Origin: Candidatus Zhuqueibacterota bacterium
GTDB lineage: Bacteria > Zhuqueibacterota > Zhuqueibacteria > Zhuqueibacterales > Geothermadaptataceae
Length of the DNA: 34,301 nucleotides
NCBI GenBank assembly: GCA_030950365.1
Contig: JAUZRQ010000019.1
Span: 1 to 34,301, forward strand
Reading direction: 5' to 3'
Below the pieces are notes generated by a model, which worked only from the letters and a program-made list of their open reading frames with translations, was not told the DNA's origin and searched no databases. Positions 25,697 through 33,748 of the stretch are shown one piece after another (the first letter of the stretch is position 1; every line of letters begins with the position of its first letter). A program made the position numbers and the translations under genes.

Positions 25697-26746
25697 ATGA
25701 AGTGTATCCTTTTGCTGTTTAAATATCAAAAAAACGGTATTCTACTGCGGGGGGCGCTCCAGAACGATTATCAGGTCATTCTCGATTTCACAGGACACAA
25801 CATCGATCGTCCCTGCGATCTTATTATTATCGACGCCCCCTCGCTATTGCAACATGCCGGTGACCTAGCCGCCCGCGTGAAAATGGAGGCACCGCTTTAT
25901 TTACCGGTTCTGCTGCTCTCGCATAGCCGCAGCATCCGTTACCGGCTCTCTCAATTCAAGGTTCCCATCAGCGGCCTGCTGTACCCTCCGGTTGAAAAAT
26001 TCGAGCTGATGCTTACCATTGAGAACCTGCTGCATACGCGCGATCTATCCATTGCCCTGAAAAAACGTAACGAAGACCTCGAATCGTTCATTCACCTGAT
26101 GAGCCACGATTTACGGGCTCCTCTACGCGCGATCAAGGGCTTCTCAGAGGCCATCCTCGAAGACAACCTGGCTAGCGGCCAACCGGAACTGCAGGCCTAC
26201 CTCAATCGGATCCGGCGCTCATCGGAAGAAATGGAAGAGCTGATTAGCTCGATTTTGAATTATCTGAATTGCGACCGCCGCACGGTGCAGAAAACCTCGG
26301 TATCCCTATCCTCGCTGATCACCGATGTGGTCAATGGCTTGCGCTACGAAATCGAAAAAAGCCACACGCAAATCGATATTCAGGTAAGTTCGGACGAAGT
26401 CGCAGTGGATCCTTTTCTGGCCAAAACCGTGCTGCAAAATCTGCTTCACAATGCCATCAAGTTCGTTCCGCCCAAACGACGACCGCGCATTCGTATCACC
26501 GGGCAGCGCAATCAAAGCGAATACATCGTCAAAATTCATGACAACGGCATCGGCATTCCCAAACAATTTGCACAGCAAATTTTCCAACCATTTAACCGGT
26601 TGCATGGTGTGGAAGCCTATCCGGGCGTAGGACTGGGGCTGGCGGTTGTCAAACGTGCTATGGAAATCATGGGGGGGGATGTCGGCGTCCATTCGCAGCG
26701 TGGCAAAGGCAGTGAATTCTGGCTGAAATTCAAAAGGAGACCATAG
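25697..26746 (+). CDS. Sensor histidine kinase with N-terminal pseudo-receiver
   Basis: The 349-residue kinase starts with a receiver-like fold (about 1-112). It keeps one Asp (D46 in LIIIDAPS) but lacks the acidic pair after the first strand and has PPVE where the conserved Lys would be. HisKA follows with SHDLRAPLRAIKGF (H137), then HATPase_c with N box LLHNAIKF, G1 HDNGIGIP, and G2 GVGLGLAVVKRAM. There is no membrane segment, so it acts in the cytoplasm. It stops just before the next kinase (TAG then ATG), so the two are coupled. SasA, the KaiC-linked kinase in cyanobacteria, has a KaiB-like N-terminus instead; linkage to KaiC here is by gene order only. Confidence 0.9.
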   Translation: MKCILLLFKYQKNGILLRGALQNDYQVILDFTGHNIDRPCDLIIIDAPSLLQHAGDLAARVKMEAPLYLPVLLLSHSRSIRYRLSQFKVPISGLLYPPVEKFELMLTIENLLHTRDLSIALKKRNEDLESFIHLMSHDLRAPLRAIKGFSEAILEDNLASGQPELQAYLNRIRRSSEEMEELISSILNYLNCDRRTVQKTSVSLSSLITDVVNGLRYEIEKSHTQIDIQVSSDEVAVDPFLAKTVLQNLLHNAIKFVPPKRRPRIRITGQRNQSEYIVKIHDNGIGIPKQFAQQIFQPFNRLHGVEAYPGVGLGLAVVKRAMEIMGGDVGVHSQRGKGSEFWLKFKRRP

Positions 26747-29062
26747 ATGCGGTTTCTGATCATCGACGACAACCCGAGCGATCGGCAACTGATCATCCGC
26801 AAAATCAAACAGGCGATCGGCCACATCCATATTCTGGAGGTGTCTTCCAGAAAAGACTGGAAACAACTCTATAAATCCGGTGAGTTTGATCTTGTGATCA
26901 CCGACTATTTTCTGCGTTGGCAGGATGGTTTGCAAATTTTGCGCGAAATTCGAAAACGCGATCCCTATTTGCCTGTGATCATGGTCACCGATTCCGGCGA
27001 CGAAAAGGTTGCTGTCGAAGGCATGAAATTGGGGCTGAGCGATTACATTAAAAAAAGCGAACTGAATCAGTTGCCGGAGCTGATCAAAAAAAGCCTGAAG
27101 AATTCGGCCCTGCAAAAAAAACGCGATGAGGCGCACAAAACGATCTCGGAACTGGCCACGCTTTTCGGACAACTGACCGAGCAAATTTCTCAGATTTTCT
27201 GGCTGCGCGATATTCAAACCGGGCAGTGGATTTTCGTGAGCATGGCTATCGCATCCATGTGGGGCCTGCCGATCAAGGAGGTGTACCGCTCGCCGCAAAA
27301 ATTCTTTGACCGAATTCATCCCGAAGATCGGGAGTTTGTTCGCAACACCTATCATCAAAATCCCAAAGCGAGCTTCGATATTCAATACCGGATCGTCAAG
27401 TCCGACGGCAGTATCCGTTGGATGCGCGATCGCGGTATGCCAGTCGTTGCAGATTCCTGTCAACCTATAAAAATGGCCGGCATGATCGAAGACGTGACCG
27501 AATTAAAAGAAGCCCTCGACCGGCTGCGCGTCAGCGAGCAACGCTACAAAAATTTCTTTTTAGAAGACCTGACCGGTGATTTCACCCTTACGCCCGAGGG
27601 CATCATCACCGATGTCAACCCTGCCTTCCTAAAAATTTTTGGTTTAAAGACAGCCACCGATGTTTTGAATCGCTCCATCAAGGAGCTGTTCTGGAGACCG
27701 GATGACATGGATTATTATCTGGAAAGGCTGCGACAGGGCGAAAAAATCACCGATCTGGAAATCAATATGCGGGATATCAGCGGAAATCCGCTGTACCTCA
27801 TTGCCAACTTCATTGGCAAATATAACGGGAACGGCTGTCTGACGCAAATTTTCGGCTATTTATTCGATATTACGCAAAAAAAAGTGCTCGAACAACAATT
27901 GCTGCAGTCACAAAAAATGGAAGCCATTGGCCAGCTCGCCGGCGGCATTGCCCACGATTTCAACAACATCCTGTCGGCCATCATCGGCTACACCGAAATG
28001 GCCAAAAGTGATATTCCACCCAACAGCCGGGCGCAGGATGATCTTGATCAGGTCCTGGTGGCCTCCTACCGAGCCCGGGACATCGTCCGGCAGATCCTCA
28101 CTTTCAGCCGTGAAACCCAAAAGGACTACCGGCCGGTAAAGCTGGAAGACCTAGTCAAAAATTGCATCAAGCTTCTGCGGGCCGGGCTCCCCAGCACCAT
28201 CGATATCCGGCTGAATATGGAAAACGATCTGGGTTATGTGCTCGGGGATTCGACACAACTGCATCAGATGCTGATGAACATCTGCACCAATGCGTTCTAT
28301 GCCATGAAAGAAAACGGCGGCACGCTGACCATCGAGGTGCAGAAAGTCCAAGAGGCTATGAATTATGACCCAACCAAAACCGCAGGCATAGTCCTGAAGC
28401 AGGATTGCATCAAAATCAAAATTCAGGATACCGGCATCGGCATTGATCCGGCGAACGTCAGCCGCATTTTCGATCCATTCTTCACGACGAAACCCGTGGG
28501 TGAAGGCACCGGCCTGGGCCTGTCGGTGGTGCACGGCATCGTCAAAAGCATGCAGGGTGATATCTACGTGACCAGCGAGCCTGGCAAAGGTACGACGTTT
28601 ACTATCATTCTGCCGCGTATGGAATCGGCTCAGGTGGACGATCACGCCGCGTTCCATCAGGATATACCCGCCGGGCAGGAGCACATTCTGCTGGTGGATG
28701 ACGAAAAGGCATTGACACACATCGGCAAACGACTTCTGGAACGGCTCGGGTACCATGTCGTGGAGGCCAACTCCGGCTATGAAGCCCTATTCCACTTTCA
28801 GAAAAACCCGCACCGGTTCAATCTGGTGATCACCGATTCCACCATGCCGAAAATGACCGGTCTGGAATTGGTGCAAAACATTTTAAGCATTCGTTCCGAT
28901 ATTCCGATTATTCTGATGAGCGGTTATAAAGAAGAAAAACTGACCAAAAAAGCTCAGGAACTGGGGGTAAGTGAGTTTATCATGAAACCCATTTTACCCT
29001 CCCATCTGGCAAAGGTGGTTCGAAACGTTTTGGACACGTATCGCAGGAAAGAAATTGTCTAA
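26747..29062 (+). CDS. Hybrid sensor kinase REC-PAS-PAS-HisKA-HATPase-REC
   Basis: The domain order in 771 residues is as follows. A receiver (1-120) has DD at 7-8, D53 in ITDYFLRW and a Lys in DYIKK. PAS one (about 135-250) has WIFVSMAIASMWG and HPEDREF with a PAC-like RIVKSDGSIRWMRDRG. PAS two (about 260-385) has GIITDVNPAFLKIFG. HisKA (about 390-455) has GGIAHDFNNILSAIIGY, phospho-His near 402. HATPase has TGIGIDPANV and GEGTGLGLSVV. The terminal receiver (about 645-765) has LVITDSTMPKMTGLEL. No membrane segment is seen, so it is a cytoplasmic phosphorelay hub. It starts immediately after the upstream kinase and overlaps the response regulator by eight bases. Confidence 0.92.
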   Translation: MRFLIIDDNPSDRQLIIRKIKQAIGHIHILEVSSRKDWKQLYKSGEFDLVITDYFLRWQDGLQILREIRKRDPYLPVIMVTDSGDEKVAVEGMKLGLSDYIKKSELNQLPELIKKSLKNSALQKKRDEAHKTISELATLFGQLTEQISQIFWLRDIQTGQWIFVSMAIASMWGLPIKEVYRSPQKFFDRIHPEDREFVRNTYHQNPKASFDIQYRIVKSDGSIRWMRDRGMPVVADSCQPIKMAGMIEDVTELKEALDRLRVSEQRYKNFFLEDLTGDFTLTPEGIITDVNPAFLKIFGLKTATDVLNRSIKELFWRPDDMDYYLERLRQGEKITDLEINMRDISGNPLYLIANFIGKYNGNGCLTQIFGYLFDITQKKVLEQQLLQSQKMEAIGQLAGGIAHDFNNILSAIIGYTEMAKSDIPPNSRAQDDLDQVLVASYRARDIVRQILTFSRETQKDYRPVKLEDLVKNCIKLLRAGLPSTIDIRLNMENDLGYVLGDSTQLHQMLMNICTNAFYAMKENGGTLTIEVQKVQEAMNYDPTKTAGIVLKQDCIKIKIQDTGIGIDPANVSRIFDPFFTTKPVGEGTGLGLSVVHGIVKSMQGDIYVTSEPGKGTTFTIILPRMESAQVDDHAAFHQDIPAGQEHILLVDDEKALTHIGKRLLERLGYHVVEANSGYEALFHFQKNPHRFNLVITDSTMPKMTGLELVQNILSIRSDIPIILMSGYKEEKLTKKAQELGVSEFIMKPILPSHLAKVVRNVLDTYRRKEIV

Positions 29063-29438
29063 AGTTCTGATTATCGAAGATGATCCCCACACCCGCGGGA
29101 TGCTGAACACACTGCTGCAGCGGGAAGGGTATGAAACCCTGGTGGCTTCAGATGGGGCGGAAGGTTTGAAACTCTTCCTTGATCATTCTGCAGACGTGAT
29201 TTTGTTGGATATTTTTATGCCTGAAAAAGACGGACTGGAGCTCATCCTCGAGCTGCGGCAAAATCATCGCTTCGATAACATCATCGCCATTTCGGGCGGT
29301 GGCATTCTGGCTTCCCACTCCAAAGACATTTTGAAAACCGCACAAACATTCGGGGCTAAATACGCCTTTCCCAAACCGTTCAATCGCCACGCTTTGCTCA
29401 AGGCGATTGGCTCGCTCTGCCAGGCCCGGCAGCGGTAA
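29055..29438 (+). CDS. Single-domain response regulator
   Basis: This 127-residue receiver has no output domain: acidic pocket EDD (8-10), phospho-Asp D52 in LLDIFMPEKDG, and the conserved Lys in FPKPF. It starts with TTG after AGGAAAG and overlaps the hybrid kinase stop by eight bases, so it is coupled to it. Stand-alone receivers relay phosphate to a phosphotransfer protein or bind a target such as a motor or an enzyme. Its place at the end of the cluster makes it the likely output of the two kinases; the target is not in the window. Confidence 0.9.
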   Translation: MSKVLIIEDDPHTRGMLNTLLQREGYETLVASDGAEGLKLFLDHSADVILLDIFMPEKDGLELILELRQNHRFDNIIAISGGGILASHSKDILKTAQTFGAKYAFPKPFNRHALLKAIGSLCQARQR

Positions 29439-29544
29439 TTCACAAGCACCATTGCGCAAGCTCCTCCGCGGGGCCTGTTCGTGCGCGCTGCTGAAAAGCA
29501 GCATGAAGAATTGCGAACTATCTTGCAGGCCTTGATGGGTAGTT

Positions 29545-29573
29545 CTCCTTCCCAGGTTAAACTTGGGAAGGAG
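29545..29573 (+). repeat. Isolated REP-like palindrome
   Basis: CTCCTTCCCAGGT (29545-29557) pairs with ACTTGGGAAGGAG (29561-29573) around three bases, with one G-T mismatch. Its C-T-C-C-x-T-C-C-C-A core resembles the CCGTCCCAGGT arms at 730-754. An adjacent GCTGCTGAAAAGCAGC hairpin lies near 29488-29503. Confidence 0.5.
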
Positions 29574-29605
29574 GTAAAAAATAGTCACTTTGTCAGTCCG
29601 GTTGC

Positions 29606-29723
29606 TTCGCCTTTCGGCGAATGGAGAATGGCAAAAAAATACATGCAACTTTTCTGCATGTGGCATTATTTGTCATTCCGGCTTTCAGCGGCGACCGCAA
29701 GGGAGACGCTGAAATGCCGGAAT
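29606..29723. repeat. Cluster of three hairpins
   Basis: TTCGCC/GGCGAA (29606-29621) has a TTTC loop. ACATGCA (29641-29647) pairs with TGCATGT (29655-29661). ATTCCGGC-TTTCAGCG (29675-29690) pairs with CGCTGAAA-T-GCCGGAAT (29707-29723) with one bulge. The last is long enough to be an element terminus or a non-coding RNA hairpin. Confidence 0.55.
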
Positions 29724-29772
29724 CTCATATCCTTTTGTTCCAAGGGAAGAGATTCCGGTATCCATCGGTGGC

Positions 29773-29803
29773 CGGACACGTCCGCCAGGAGTCGGACACG
29801 TCC
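29773..29803 (+). repeat. Short 20-bp tandem repeat
   Basis: CGGACACGTCC occurs at 29773-29783 and 29793-29803, each followed by an RCCAG sequence, giving two 20-bp copies. Confidence 0.55.
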
Positions 29804-30045
29804 ACCAGCTGGCGCAACCGGAATGCAATTTAAAATGTCTAAATTGTTGATGCGGCTGAATAGTTACAAATTAATACCGGTGAAAACCTCCCCGCAGAAA
29901 ATCATCCCACCGTGTCCATGCCCTGCGCCGCCACGCCAGATTCTTGCATGCCGATGAAAACTCCCCTCGCGGCGCCATTGGCATTCCAGAAAGGCCACCG
30001 TTCGCGGCAAAACGCCATCTTTTTTTCGAAATCGTATTTTTAATC

Positions 30046-30082
30046 TTGCTTTCCTGCACAATTGTTGTAGATTTCATACAAC
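30046..30082 (+). promoter_or_regulatory. Candidate promoter and inverted repeat before the radical SAM gene
   Basis: TTGCTT (30046-30051), 16 bp, TAGATT (30068-30073). GTTGTA (30064-30069) and TACAAC (30077-30082) form an inverted repeat over the -10 and start region, a possible operator or leader hairpin. Confidence 0.35.
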
Positions 30083-30130
30083 CTTTTCTATTTTTTATAA
30101 CCTTTTTTAATTTTCGCGGAGGTACCAATC

Positions 30131-32008
30131 GTGCGACTCCTACTCATCAATCCCCGTTTCCCCGAAAGTTTTTGGAGCTATAAATGGGCCATCGACCAGG
30201 TGATTCCAAACAAGCGGACGGTGAATCCGCCCCTGGGACTGGCCACGCTCGCCGCCCTGTGTCCAGAAGACTGGCAGATCGAAATTGTGGACGAGAATAT
30301 CGAATCCATCCCCCTGAATCCGCAGGCGGATATCGTCGGCGTCTGCGGCATGGGCGTGCAGTTTCCACGCCAGAAAGAGCTGTTGCAATATTACCGCAAG
30401 AAAGGCTATACCACCGTGGCCGGCGGCAGCTATGCGTCGCTGTGCCCCGAGCTCTACGAAGACCTCGCCGACACCGTGGTGGTGGGCGAGGCCGAATATA
30501 TATGGAAAGAATTCTGCCACGATTTCGCCCGCGGCCGGGCAAAGAAGCTCTATCAGGAAACCGGGGAAGTCAGCCTGCACGATTCACCAACGCCACGGTT
30601 TGATCTGTTGCAATTGGACAAATACCAGAGCGTCAGCCTACAATTTTCGCGTGGCTGCCCGTACCGCTGCGAATTTTGCGATATCATCGTCATGTTTGGC
30701 CGCAAGCCGCGCACCAAAACCATGGAGCAGGTTGGCAAAGAGCTTGATCTGCTACGCCAGCGCGGCGTGCACAAAGTCTTTTTCGTGGATGACAATCTCA
30801 TCGGCAACAAGCCCGTGGCCAAAGAGCTGCTGCGGTTTTTGTATGAGTACCAACAACGGCATCACTATACATTCCAATTCGGCACCGAGGCCTCGCTCAA
30901 CCTGGCCTATGACGATGAATTGCTGCATCTGTTTCGCAAGGCCAATTTCGGCTGGGTCTTCATCGGCATCGAATCGCCGGACGAGGCCAGCCTTAAAGAA
31001 ACCAAGAAGTTCCAAAACGTTAAAGAAGACATTTTTAGCTCGGTCAAGAAAATCTACGCCAATGGCATCGATATTCTCGCCGGTTTCATCATCGGTTTCG
31101 ACAACGACACCATGAAAACCTTTGATTTGCAGTACAATTTTATCATGGAAACCGGCATCCAGGCGGCCATGGTGGGGCTTTTGACCGCACCGCCCAAAAC
31201 ACCGCTATACATCCGCCTGCAAAAGCAAGGCCGGCTACGCACCGACATCGAGCATTACGACAACACCAAACTCGGCACCAATGTGATCCCCAAGCAAATG
31301 GATTACAACGCCATGATCAAAGCCTACCAGGCGCTGTATTTCCGGCTGCTGGAAAATCGCAACATTGCCTACCGCGTACGGCGGAAGCTGCAATTGCTGA
31401 AGAATCCACTGATCAACAAATCGTACAGCTTGCGGGAAATTGCCCACATTCTATTTCGGTTCGTTTTCAAAGGCCTGATGCCGGGCGGCATCTCGCGAAT
31501 CTATCACTTCCTGCGCTCGCTGCCGCTGACCAGCGTTGCTAAAATGCAAATGGCCATTCAAGACTGGATTCTGGCCCTCGCCATGCGCAATTACATCGAC
31601 CGTCATTTTCAGTATGAAGAAGTGGAAGATCGGTTAGATGACGTGCTGCGCAGCTATCTGGCTCGCGTCGAAAAGGCTTTTCAGCGCTATTTAAAATCAG
31701 GCGACCTCGAGATTTCCATTCAGCACGCCCGCAACACGGCATCCAATCTGCTGATATCCCTGCGCGGCCATCTCGATAGGCCGTTTTTCAAGCGCTCGGT
31801 GCGGCACCTCAATGCAGTGCTGAAACATTCTGCGGCTTCCATTACCCTGAACATCGAGACCCTGCATGACCATCAGGTGAAGCATCTGCAACGCATGCTG
31901 AAACGGCTCTCCCAGTACGGCGATCGCATCTCCATCCGCATTCACGAAGCCCTGCTCGACAAGATCCACATCGATTCGTCCATGTTCAATCTGGTGCTGG
32001 TAACCTGA
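30131..32008 (+). CDS. B12-binding radical SAM protein, HpnP/DUF4070-like
   Basis: The N-terminal domain (about 1-150) is cobalamin-binding type, with GVCGMGVQFPRQ and VAGGSYASL segments. The radical SAM domain follows, with C176-PYR-C180-EF-C183 in RGCPYRCEFCDIIVMFGRKP, a VFFVDDNLIGN strand and FIGIESPDEASL. A DUF4070-like part (about 330-480) resembles HpnP, the hopanoid C-2 methylase family. The last 120-odd residues (from about 500, RVEKAFQRYLKSGDLEIS onward) are an extra C-terminal extension. GTG is the start, after GGAGG (30118-30122). Members methylate unreactive carbon using cobalamin and SAM. No hopanoid gene is in the window, so the substrate is unassigned. Confidence 0.88.
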   Translation: MRLLLINPRFPESFWSYKWAIDQVIPNKRTVNPPLGLATLAALCPEDWQIEIVDENIESIPLNPQADIVGVCGMGVQFPRQKELLQYYRKKGYTTVAGGSYASLCPELYEDLADTVVVGEAEYIWKEFCHDFARGRAKKLYQETGEVSLHDSPTPRFDLLQLDKYQSVSLQFSRGCPYRCEFCDIIVMFGRKPRTKTMEQVGKELDLLRQRGVHKVFFVDDNLIGNKPVAKELLRFLYEYQQRHHYTFQFGTEASLNLAYDDELLHLFRKANFGWVFIGIESPDEASLKETKKFQNVKEDIFSSVKKIYANGIDILAGFIIGFDNDTMKTFDLQYNFIMETGIQAAMVGLLTAPPKTPLYIRLQKQGRLRTDIEHYDNTKLGTNVIPKQMDYNAMIKAYQALYFRLLENRNIAYRVRRKLQLLKNPLINKSYSLREIAHILFRFVFKGLMPGGISRIYHFLRSLPLTSVAKMQMAIQDWILALAMRNYIDRHFQYEEVEDRLDDVLRSYLARVEKAFQRYLKSGDLEISIQHARNTASNLLISLRGHLDRPFFKRSVRHLNAVLKHSAASITLNIETLHDHQVKHLQRMLKRLSQYGDRISIRIHEALLDKIHIDSSMFNLVLVT

Positions 32009-32184
32009 ACCGGCTTTGAATAGGCCAACCAGTCGCGCATGGCGCTGGCGCTGTCCGGCGCCGTGCGTAGATTCCTTGTTTGACTTTCAGCGGAACCATT
32101 CATCTTGTGAACTTTCCGTAGCAGTATATGGAATTTCGGGAAGCAATCTCAGGTGTGTAAATCAAGAAGGGTAGAAAGAAGAGT
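32009..32184. other. Intergenic hairpin after the radical SAM gene
   Basis: GCATGGCGC (32037-32045) and GCGCCGTGC (32058-32066) can pair with one wobble, about 30 bp after the stop. No U-run follows closely. The rest of the 176-bp gap between convergent genes is featureless. Confidence 0.35.
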
Positions 32185-32586
32185 TTATTCGAGTATTCGA
32201 CGCACTTCCTCCGGCAAAGCCATTTTCTCCCCCGTTTTGGAGTTAACCGCCACGTGCACGGTTTTGGCCCGGCCTACGGATTGGCCATTTTGCCCCCTGA
32301 AATCATAGCCAAGTGTAAAGGAGCTGTTCCCGATGCGCTCCACGGTCAACTCAATGCGAATCTTATCCCCCACAAATAGCGGCGCCAGATAATCACTCTC
32401 CGCATGAACAATAGGAAGATCATAAGGCCTGTCCTGCACAATGATTGCCAGTGGCAGGCCGGATGTTTGCAGGAAGGCCTCATACGCATCATGCGCCAAT
32501 TTCAGTTGATGCGCAAAAAATAGCCGACCGGCGGCATCGGTTTCGTGGAATTTGATGGACGTCTCGTAGGAAAAATTTTTCTTCAT
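32185..32586 (-). CDS. Hotdog-fold acyl-CoA thioesterase (YbgC / DHNA-CoA hydrolase-like)
   Basis: The 133-residue protein has the 4-hydroxybenzoyl-CoA thioesterase signature FHETDAAGRLFFAHQL, with the catalytic Asp D17, followed by AHDAYEAFLQTSG and a strand HAESDYLAPLFVGDKI. The closest resemblance by motif is to 1,4-dihydroxy-2-naphthoyl-CoA hydrolase, which releases DHNA in menaquinone or phylloquinone synthesis, but the substrate is not proved. I use the ATG at 32586; a TTG at 32592 in frame is a weaker alternative. The end of the Uma2 frame (32589) is three bases upstream, so they may be co-transcribed by chance. No menaquinone gene is nearby. Confidence 0.85.
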   Translation of the reverse strand: MKKNFSYETSIKFHETDAAGRLFFAHQLKLAHDAYEAFLQTSGLPLAIIVQDRPYDLPIVHAESDYLAPLFVGDKIRIELTVERIGNSSFTLGYDFRGQNGQSVGRAKTVHVAVNSKTGEKMALPEEVRRILE

Positions 32587-32588
32587 GC

Positions 32589-33157
32589 TCAATTTGATTT
32601 CCGCAAAATGTTCTTTATCGAGAGATGAAATTCCGGAAAAGCTTGCGGGGCTATTTCATCGCCGATTTCAACCTTTTCGATGCGCCTGTATCGTTCTCCC
32701 GAGGGCACAAGATAGCGCTCCACCGCTTCATTTACCCCATCCACCAGCCATACCTCGCGGATGTCTGCTTGTGCATACAGGGGCAGTTTTCTATCCCGAT
32801 CCAGATGCTGCGAGGTTTCGGTCACCTCAACAAGCCAGTAAAAGTCTTCTGAGGATGGAGGGCGTGATTGACCATAATCTTCTCGCGGCTTCAGGATGGA
32901 CAAATCCGGTTGCAGCTCTGAAAACTTGCCCGGACGATCCCAGTTTTGAACTGCCACAATCATTGCTTCCGATAAAAAGCGATTAAGCACTTTTGAAAGA
33001 AAGTTCACACACGCCACATGCCGACTACCGATCGGACTCATTTCCACGATCTCCCCTGCCAAAAGCTCCACACGATCATCCTCTTGCAAAAGTCGGACTG
33101 GATCATCGTGTGGTATTCATCCACCGTGAATTTACGGGTGGCAATGGGAACGCCCAT
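32589..33157 (-). pseudogene. Uma2 family nuclease-like protein, frameshifted near the N-terminus
   Basis: An ATG at 33157 opens MGVPIATRKFTVDEY and reads to HTMIQSD. The frame breaks at about 33107-33112 and continues one base over as LLQEDDRVELLAGEI through to the end (IKNILRKSN). One base restored (a G-G pair reduced to G) would join both, matching the neighbours' MIRWGILQEDD and MIQTGILQEDD. The fold's acids are present: QPD in ELQPDLSILK, EV in YWLVEVTETSQ and K in DRDRKLPLYA (PD-(D/E)xK-like). An ATG inside the frame at 33089 could still give a 166-residue product missing about 25 residues. The deletion may be real or a sequencing error. Confidence 0.8.
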
Positions 33158-33169
33158 GGTTTCATCCTT

Positions 33170-33736
33170 TTATTTCAGCAAAATATCTTTAATTGCGAGA
33201 TGGAAATCCGGAAATGCATGTGGAGAGATCTCATCACCTGTGACAAACTTTTCAACGTGCATAAATCGATCGCCTGATGGATCAATATACCGCTCTACCA
33301 CCTCCTGCGTCAAATCAATTAACCAGACTTCACGGATGCCGCTCCTGGCATAAAGTTGTATTTTAACATTGCGATCGATATGCTGAGAGGTTTCTGCCAC
33401 CTCGATGAGCCAATATACGTCCTCTGCTGAAGGATGTCTGAATTGATACATATCTTGTCGAGGCTTTAAAATAGATACATCTGGCTGAGGTTCGGAATCA
33501 GGCTCAAGTAGAACTGGATTTTGAATGGCCAGGACAATCTTTTGCCGTAAATTCAGCGGCGATAGAAGCCGCGTTAGGTTATTCACACACGCCGCATGCC
33601 GGCTACTGATTGGACTCATTTCCACGATCTCCCCTGATAGCAACTCCACCCGGTCATCCTCCTGCAAAATTCCCCAACGTATCATCGCGTGGTATTCATC
33701 CACGGTAAATTTGCGCGTGGTTACGGCAAGACTCAT
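33170..33736 (-). CDS. Uma2 family restriction endonuclease-like protein
   Basis: This is the intact copy of 188 residues: MSLAVTTRKFTVDEYHAMI opening, GEIVEMSPI, EPQPDVSILKPR (D), YWLIEVAETSQ (E), DRNVKIQLYA (K) and a GIREVWLIDL strand. These give the PD-(D/E)xK-like core of Uma2 (DUF820). Family members are predicted nucleases whose function is not settled; they often form tandem arrays. The ATG at 33736 lies about 12 bp from the next gene's end at 33749. It sits between two paralogues in the same direction, so the three probably arose by tandem duplication. Confidence 0.9.
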   Translation of the reverse strand: MSLAVTTRKFTVDEYHAMIRWGILQEDDRVELLSGEIVEMSPISSRHAACVNNLTRLLSPLNLRQKIVLAIQNPVLLEPDSEPQPDVSILKPRQDMYQFRHPSAEDVYWLIEVAETSQHIDRNVKIQLYARSGIREVWLIDLTQEVVERYIDPSGDRFMHVEKFVTGDEISPHAFPDFHLAIKDILLK

Positions 33737-33748
33737 GTTGATATCCCT

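Larger units (their letters stand above)
29439..30130. other. Stem-loop-rich non-coding region
   Basis: These 692 bp have no convincing gene. They hold a palindrome like the RAYT-flanking ones (29545-29573), three more hairpins (29606-29621, 29641-29661, 29675-29723) and a 20-bp tandem repeat (29773-29803). A promoter-like pair and small inverted repeat precede the radical SAM gene. Confidence 0.6.

Noticed and set aside
25446-25700. Plus-strand frame of 84 codons before the histidine kinase
   Set aside because: No family resemblance, no clear ribosome site, and it overlaps the kinase start by four bases only by chance.
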